Below are positions 58,108 through 64,000 of a stretch of DNA of 64,000 bases, piece after piece (position 1 is the first letter of the stretch; the number at the start of each line of letters is the position of its first letter). The DNA is from Darksidea phi. Its lineage: Eukaryota > Ascomycota > Dothideomycetes > Pleosporales > Lentitheciaceae. Below the pieces are notes generated by a model, which had not been told where the DNA came from, did no database searches, and worked only from the letters and a program-made list of their open reading frames with translations. The DNA lies in contig JASJFT010000037.1 of the NCBI GenBank assembly GCA_030770425.1, forward strand, positions 62,001 through 126,000, given 5' to 3'. The position numbers and the translations under genes were made by a program.

Positions 58108-58615
58108 CTGGTGTCTTTTTCTTTTCGGCGTGTTTAGGCAAAGGAGTAGCATACGGGAGCATTTTAGGGCGTTAAGAGGCATATGAAGAGAGTTTAGAGG
58201 TAATTTTGAGATGCAGATTCATGTCAAGTGTCCGTTTATCTCAGTTTGAGGCTGCTCAGAAAATTAAGGTGGCCGCACGTGAAATTGTCTGGGACCTTCA
58301 CATGCTTCGCGTATCCTAGTCGCGTGTGGCTGGGCGCGGGACGAGCTGCAGTGTGGGGAAGTCGGGAGCCGTGACGCGATAGATGCCGAGGGTATGCTCA
58401 AGTTTGTGCTCGACGATTTGCGACCCCCATGTAGCGTCTGAGCCGCAACTTTCCCTCTCCGACAGCGCTTGAACCAATGTTTCTCACATAGACGTCTGAT
58501 TCCCTTCTCCTCTGTCACCTTGTCCATCCCCAGGTCGCGTTAGCCTGTCCGACGTCATTGCGAGAGGCCGAGGCACATTGCAAGATAGCTCTACGAATCG
58601 AGAAAGACGGCATCG
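58108..58615. other. Intergenic, 508 bp
   Basis: 3' side of the carrier and promoter of PXMP4 (tandem, plus). No ORF or repeat of interest. Confidence 0.4.
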
Positions 58616-59571
58616 ATGGACCGGTTACATGCGCTTGAGGTATGCGAATGCGCCATGTCATCCTTGAGGAGCATTGGACTGATTGCGGAGTAGGCGGCGG
58701 CTGAAAAGATTGCGCTCGATCCGAAATATCACGATGTGCTCACGCTCGTGAAAGGCATCCGGAATGGAATCGTTTACGGCACGAAAGTGCGGTTTCCGCA
58801 TGCGCTTGTGTATGCTGCACTCAATAACTCTTCGATCACGGATTGATGAAGCTAATCATATATTCACAGGATGATCTTTCTCTTTCGCTCCGGCTCGTAC
58901 GTCTACCTAGCTCACGCTGATACACCCTGCATTGCACACTCTCCGTAGATACAAGCATTGATACATAACAGATTCCGCTCGAAAGCCTGGCTCGTCTTCA
59001 AAGCTACCCGCCAACACGCGCGCAACCTCGGCCTCTTCGCCCTCGTCTACAAGACCTCCATGCTCCTCCTCCGCAACACCTCCCCCACAGGCAAAGAGCG
59101 CCACTACGACGCTTTCCTCTCCGGCCTACTCGGCGGCTACGTAGTCTTCGGCCGCACAATCCACAACTCCGTGTCCCAGCAAATCGTCATATACGTGTTT
59201 GCGCGCGTATGTCTAGCGGTAGCGAAGTTGGCTGTGCAGCCAAGGAGCGTGGGCAAGATTGAGGGCGGCGGTGGCGGTTGGGGACTACTTGGCGAGGGAG
59301 AGACGAGGAGGAAGATCGTGAAGAACGGATGGCCCGTCTTTGCGAGCTTGAGTTGGGCCATGGTTATGTATATTTTTAGGTGGCATCCCGAGACTGTGCA
59401 GTCGAGTTTGAGGAGTAGTATGAGTTATATGTGGGTGTCCCTTCTCTTACCCCATTCTCCTTCCGCACCCTCTATACTTGTTCCCGTTGGAAACGGTACT
59501 GACTTGGAAACAGTTATGTACAGTCGGACGAATGGGATTCGCTGAAAACGCTGCTATGGCATAACAAGTAG
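58616..59571 (+). CDS. PXMP4: Peroxisomal membrane protein 4 (PXMP4/PMP24-like)
   Basis: Five exons, 58616-58639, 58694-58809, 58870-58896, 58972-59430 and 59514-59571, give 227 aa. Exon 1 codes only 8 residues and exon 3 only 9, but joining them restores TLVKGIRNGIVYGTKVRFPH, LVMIFLFRSGSFRSKAW and the ALVYKTSMLLL segment, the PXMP4 pattern. LSGLLGGYVVFG and the final SYIYVQSDEWDSLKTLLWHN also fit. The family belongs to the Tim17/Tim22/PMP24 superfamily, integral to the peroxisomal membrane, with unclear function. Splice sites are all GT...AG. The acceptor of intron 1 is gagtag. A Gly-rich loop (GKIEGGGGGWGLLGEGE) is specific to this lineage or individual. Confidence 0.88.
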
Positions 59572-62362
59572 GCACTGCAGTGCAAACGGAGTCAAGAGGA
59601 CGTACGGTTCGGTGAAGATTTTACCCTGCTTTACTTCATGTATATGCTTGGATGGTTGTATGATCTAAATGCATCAGAGGTCGGCCGGGTTTGAAACGGC
59701 GTTGTGGTATGTAAGGTCAATAGCAGCTAGAGCTAACCCTAGAGAATAGAAGCTTCACGATCTTCATGTTGTCCTTCGTGCTCTATCCATTTGCCCCGTT
59801 GTTTCCATGAGTTGTATCCTTGTTCAGTTCTGTCTGACAGGGTCAAGTTGAAATCGCCCCATGTATCATTGGTTTGGTCAATACTTCTGACGCGAGCTCG
59901 TAGAGTGCCTTCAAGTCTCCGGTCATTCGCTACAATTCATTCCGACCGCGACGATCCTGTAATGATAGAGTATAGGTTTGGTCCTTCAAGCCTAATATCA
60001 ACAATTACTGTGAGAAACATAGTGTGAACGGCCACCAAGACGTAAGATTGAGACTATTATGTACACTTATATACACTACTCAGAGTTATTTAATGGCTTC
60101 ACACACACTAAAATCCAGCTCTGCTGTTTTGAATAAGATTTGGGCGCCTTTTAATAGCCAATTTCCCGAATTATGATGATGAAGTGCGCTTTGACAATGA
60201 CAATGAGCTCTAAAAGGCCTGCAAAATCACAACTATGCGTTGCCTTCCTCGGGGATCAACACGTTACACCATACATCGGGCAATAGAAGTTTTCACTGGG
60301 AAGATACTAGTAGGTGCTCCAATACTACTCGAAGGTAAGACAAAGAGGATGATATGAAGTGTTCGGCTAGAAATTGTGAACATACCGAGATATCATTGCG
60401 AGTATCTGCTTTGGAACTCCGGCGTTCCTGATACGCCGTTAGATGCGGCGAAATAAGGTCCAACGACTGCTTTCCTCTCCTCCTGAAGGGAATAGTGCGG
60501 TAGCGCCTAAGGTCCTATGAACGACAGATAGGCATAGGCCGTAGTTCATGGTGGTTTAATGTCGAAGAACCTGCGGATTAGCTAAGCAAAGTTGAAATCA
60601 ATGACGGTTTAGCCTCTACGAGAGTTCTTACAATGCTTGATGATCCGCTCGACACTTAGGAGTACCGTCGGCAGACGAGCAATATGCGACAGCCTGACCA
60701 TAAACGGTTATGACTCAAGTGTCTCCTAAATCACTTCCACAGGAACCGAAAAGGTGCTGAATTTGGGCTTGATTAAAATAGTTTACTGTAGCAAAACAGG
60801 TAGGCTGGACGGGTAGTTGCTAGGCGTGAAAATTTTTTATGCGGTTAGACTGTTGAGGTCTTGTAAAGCTGCCCAGAGAACTGATGGGAAAATTCAAGGA
60901 GAGTAGAGCTCAGTAGAAACTGTTATTCGAAAACCCGAGTGAGAAATCCCGCGGGTTCCGTGAAGCGAAAAATTGACCTCCTTAACCGCGAAGTGAAGAC
61001 CACCGAGCGTGGAATCGAAGCTCTCTTGCTGAATGGCGAAGGTTATGCTGCTTTATGGCTACCAGGAGTTTCGCCGGCTTTTGCTAAACGTTCGAGTGAT
61101 AGGGAGCCGGAGCCGTGGCGTCCACAGTACCTTGAAGAGGAGGATAGCATGATGTGTATATCATTCGAGCAATCCCCGAAGAGCAGCGAAGAGATTGTGC
61201 CCAAGGATCCAGGATCCAGACAGCTCGAACGTTTGTGGAGAGCATCGGAAACTTCAAGGCCTGGTTGGGTGTTTTATTTGGAACGGAGTTCGACCTCAGG
61301 CTCAATGTCACGTTGCAACCGTGGTGGGGAATCTCATCGGGGTTCTGGCGGCCAACAATGAGTTAGCTCCGATTCGGGTTTAATGATCATATCATGGTTA
61401 CTAGAATCGGCGTTCAGCTTCGCGTTTTATTATTGCTCGCATTGCAAGCATTGACAATGCAATGATTTCGCTGTTTGCGTATCTGGAACTCTCCTTTCAT
61501 GTATGGAAAGCTTTAGAGCAAGACAATGCCTCACTGTCTTCTTTGGGTGCTTCCCATCACCCTAGAGGTACAGTCATTTCTGAACGAAAGTGTTTTTGTC
61601 TTTGAATATCGTGGAAACATGTCGAGGCGCCTAATCTTACAAAAAAGAAAAGTTACGAAGTATCTATTCCTTTCGGAGTAAATCTGCTACCCTGCTGGGC
61701 CAAGGATGTATAGTACTAAAGCTTAATTCCGTATACGACTCCTATATTGAAAAAATTCTGTTAAAAGTCTGCTATTAACCTTTAGTAACAGATATTTGCA
61801 GGTTATCATTAGAGTACAACCTCCCCTACAATAGCGTAGTTGCGCAATGCAGTTTCCTCTGGAGAAAAAGCCTCAATAAATAGTGCCCCTTAAAGCTTTT
61901 CAATGTAGTAGAGAATCTAATTAAAGATAGAGACTACTATATAGGTTTCTGCTAGTATGTTGCACATAGACTTCCGAAATATGACCGCATACAAGACCTT
62001 TTTATAGCCGTGAGAGGTTGGTCAACGTGTACTGTATCTAGATTCTGCCTACTAAAGAGGTTTAGCTATTCGCGTACCCCTCCAGCATCCCTATTAGTCC
62101 TATGACTATTAAAGTCTTGTACTCAAAAGCCCAGTGCAACATGTTAGAAGCCGAAAGCTAGTAACGCCAACGCACCGCCCCGTAAAATCCTGAGCAAAGG
62201 AGAGCATGCAATGAGGAACGACGCCTGTAAATGAAGGTATTTGAAAATTCCCGCCCATGATGCTTGTATGTCGCACAATTTCATAAGCACCGTCACCGTA
62301 CAAGCCAGTGCTCACATCGTGTTCGGAGTCATTCGTTGTCCATCGTAAAATAGCAGTGTGGT
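59572..62362. other. Gene desert, 2.8 kb, partly AT-rich
   Basis: No gene supported. Short ORFs at 60939-61361 have no named domain. GC falls strongly at about 61620-62080, with many TA dinucleotides and A/T runs, a pattern often left by RIP on a repeat, but no transposon protein or terminal repeat could be read. Confidence 0.5.
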
Positions 62363-63634
62363 TCAGACCCGGACTCCACCGCCGCCGGTCCATCTAAGCC
62401 TTCTGAGACCCATTCCAGCGCCCTTCATGCCAGATGCAGCCTCCTTACCGCATCGACCCGCCTCGGTCCCGGCAGCGCCAATCTGGCCCATAGCCTCTGC
62501 ATGACCCGCCTCTTTACCTACAACATAGCCAGCGGAGAAGCTGAGGGCGCTCACGAGGACGACAACGCCGGCGCTGACGACCCACGTAAGCAGCGTTGGG
62601 CTGATCTCATCAACCAATGGACCCGTTCTCCTAGCTTTCTTGACCGCGCGACGATCTTTGCTACTACTACGCGGTGCTACGGTGGCGGGTGGGCTTGCTT
62701 TGCGCTTGGACTTATCGGAAGGGCTGCTGCTGGCAGTGCGGGGAGAAGAGGCACATGGGACACCCATGGATGCAGCACGGCTACTTGTATCTTCCGTTAT
62801 CTCGCCAAGGGCCACTGATTCGGGCACTAGACGAAGCGACGTTGGGTCGATGCGGCCCGAGTTGTTGGAGGTAAGGGTTCGTGGCTGACCGGGCTTTGGT
62901 AGTCCGCGTACAGCCGCTGCGGCGGTAAGAAGAGTTGATAGACTGGCTCGCAAGGCTTCGTCGTGATCAGCTTGAGCATTAGGCGATACAACGTCGAAGT
63001 GAGAGTGCTGCGGGTAGGAATGTCGCTGCGATGAAGGTCTAGCTGCGGGCCTCCGAGGGGTTTGGGCAGTGCCTGACTGTGTCCGGATAGCATGCTGGGT
63101 GGGTGGGTGCGAGAAGGCATTTGGCCGCGGTTCGAACTGTCGCCGTGTAGATCTGGGATAGTTCACTGCCGTAGCATTCTCATCATCGTCCTCATCTTCA
63201 TCGTCCCCTTCTCGTTCCGACATGGTCTCGGAAGACGCAACCGAGTATGGGCCTCGCGACGGCCGCCTCAGCTCATTCTGCAGAGGAGATGGCCCGATAC
63301 CTTCGGTCGAAGATGTCATGACCCGGTCCGACTCGCTCTCACTCTCATCATACTCTTCTTGGCTGCTGTTGCCTCCGACTGTGTTTGTAACGCGGTGTCC
63401 GGTGCCGACCAGGAACTGGCCGTGGCTGCGCGAGCGTCTTCGTCGACGGTGGAAATTCCAATCATGCTGAACACGAAGGCCAGTTGTAATGATCTCAGTA
63501 TCGGCGGCGGAGGACAGCGAGGATGAAGACGGTCTGGAGCCTATCTCGATCCATGACTCTGCGAGACCGAGGTTGTGTAAGCTATCGCTCATTATGACAA
63601 GCTGTTGAAGAGCGGTTGAGGGGTTCAAGGACAT
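62363..63634 (-). CDS. Single-TM fungal protein, candidate AIM-bearing membrane protein
   Basis: Single exon, 423 aa. Met 1 at 63634 and a second Met at residue 15 are both possible starts; the latter gives MSDSLHNLGLAESWIEIGSR, which looks like the conserved N-terminus. WIEI (residues 28-31, preceded by E26) fits the Atg8-interacting W-x-x-I pattern. The next ~300 residues are Ser/Pro/acidic and disordered (a DDEDEDDDE-type run near 140). A basic patch KDRRAVKKARR is followed by one hydrophobic helix (~350-373) and a 50-residue tail that alternates small and charged residues. I do not recognise a named family. The layout resembles membrane-anchored autophagy receptors such as yeast Atg39, but that is an inference from architecture only. 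Confidence 0.7.
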   Translation of the reverse strand: MSLNPSTALQQLVIMSDSLHNLGLAESWIEIGSRPSSSSLSSAADTEIITTGLRVQHDWNFHRRRRRSRSHGQFLVGTGHRVTNTVGGNSSQEEYDESESESDRVMTSSTEGIGPSPLQNELRRPSRGPYSVASSETMSEREGDDEDEDDDENATAVNYPRSTRRQFEPRPNAFSHPPTQHAIRTQSGTAQTPRRPAARPSSQRHSYPQHSHFDVVSPNAQADHDEALRASLSTLLTAAAAVRGLPKPGQPRTLTSNNSGRIDPTSLRLVPESVALGEITEDTSSRAASMGVPCASSPRTASSSPSDKSKRKASPPATVAPRSSSKDRRAVKKARRTGPLVDEISPTLLTWVVSAGVVVLVSALSFSAGYVVGKEAGHAEAMGQIGAAGTEAGRCGKEAASGMKGAGMGLRRLRWTGGGGVRV

Positions 63635-64000
63635 AGTCTGAACTCCACTAAAGGCTGAAAATACTGACCTTCGGAATGATGTTTCGAGGGCACTGACGGG
63701 TTCGGTGGGGCCATGGTGTGATTCTGTTGTGGTGGGGTATCTTGCGGCTGGCTAACGCCCTGCCTCGAGTGCGGTTGGTTCTGTTGCTGCATCACGTCTC
63801 CCAGGACCTCCAGGTGTTTTTAAAAGCCCACCTGCGAGACCGGTCCCTCTAATCTTCACAGGCTACACCGTGCGTTGTCCGGCGAGTATGCGCTCAAGTG
63901 GAGCAGTGCCGATCTCGATTCTCTGTTCAAACGGCGGTTCCAAGGACACAGGAGCAACAACTCTCAACAAGAGGAAAGACTCCACACCACGCAGTCTAGT
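63635..64000. other. Upstream region of the single-TM gene
   Basis: Holds its promoter. A minus-strand ATG at 63713 opens a short frame with a gtcagt donor, but splicing it to the main frame fails on phase. Nothing else seen. Confidence 0.35.

Noticed and set aside
63640..63713. Upstream ATG and GTCAGT donor considered as a first exon of the single-TM gene
   Set aside because: The donor leaves phase 1 while the available acceptors require another phase, so the join breaks the frame.
1..64000. tRNA, rRNA and CRISPR elements
   Set aside because: Looked for T-loop motifs, conserved rRNA blocks and regularly spaced repeats by eye and found none; a covariance-model scan would be needed to exclude tRNAs fully.

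Overview
This window is nuclear DNA from a filamentous ascomycete (Pezizomycotina; the eIF4A and other protein sequences look Dothideomycete-like, but that is an impression and not a test). The evidence is short spliceosomal introns (mostly 48-100 nt, GT...AG), eukaryote-only genes (eIF4A, TFIIS, dynamitin, Arp2/3, UTP12, ARS2), and filamentous-fungal families such as a FlbC-like C2H2 factor and PTH11/SAT4-type seven-TM proteins. No bacterial operons, CRISPR array, rRNA or recognisable tRNA were found. Exon borders were joined by hand from splice motifs and reading frame. For nearly every gene the joined length is an exact multiple of three and restores family motifs.

Layout. 1-2.6 kb: FlbC-like conidiation regulator with a long leader. 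4.9-14 kb: a dense housekeeping block with EAF6 and TFIIS (divergent), UTP12 and ARPC2 (divergent), then dynamitin. 14.7-24.9 kb: an ANCHR-like zinc protein, an AIM9/APH-type mitochondrial kinase-like protein, LETM1/MDM38 and adenylate kinase (divergent), sorting nexin 4, and a CoA diphosphatase. 25.6-29.4 kb: eIF4A and an F-box/JmjC protein (divergent). 29.4-31.7 kb: gene-poor, with a decayed PTH11/SAT4-like gene. 31.7-36.4 kb: a PX/DUF3818 protein (LEC1/YPR097W type) and a GrpB-family protein. 37.3-43.5 kb: ARS2 and TSPO (divergent) and an intact SAT4-type membrane protein. 45-52.4 kb: a fungal protein with tandem 'PEPVET' repeats, a weak acidic ORF, and a coiled-coil tail-anchored protein. 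52.4-55.9 kb: AT-rich accessory stretch with an aspartic-peptidase-like gene that has lost its second catalytic motif and carries a frameshift. 55.9-59.6 kb: CGR1 and an ARG11/arg-13 carrier (divergent), then PXMP4. 59.6-62.3 kb: AT-rich gene desert. 62.3-63.6 kb: a single-TM protein with a candidate Atg8-interacting motif.

How the genes relate. Most are independent housekeeping genes. Several serve ribosome production and translation (UTP12, CGR1, eIF4A), transcription and RNA fate (EAF6, TFIIS, ARS2), mitochondria (LETM1, ADK2, ornithine carrier, AIM9-like, TSPO) and membrane traffic (SNX4, LEC1-like, dynamitin, ARPC2). Six head-to-head pairs share intergenic regions of about 0.3-0.8 kb. 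I see no biosynthetic gene cluster or defence system. The least ordinary items are the repeat protein at 45.0-47.0 kb, the single-TM AIM-bearing protein at 62.4-63.6 kb, and the two broken membrane/secreted genes in AT-rich flanks.
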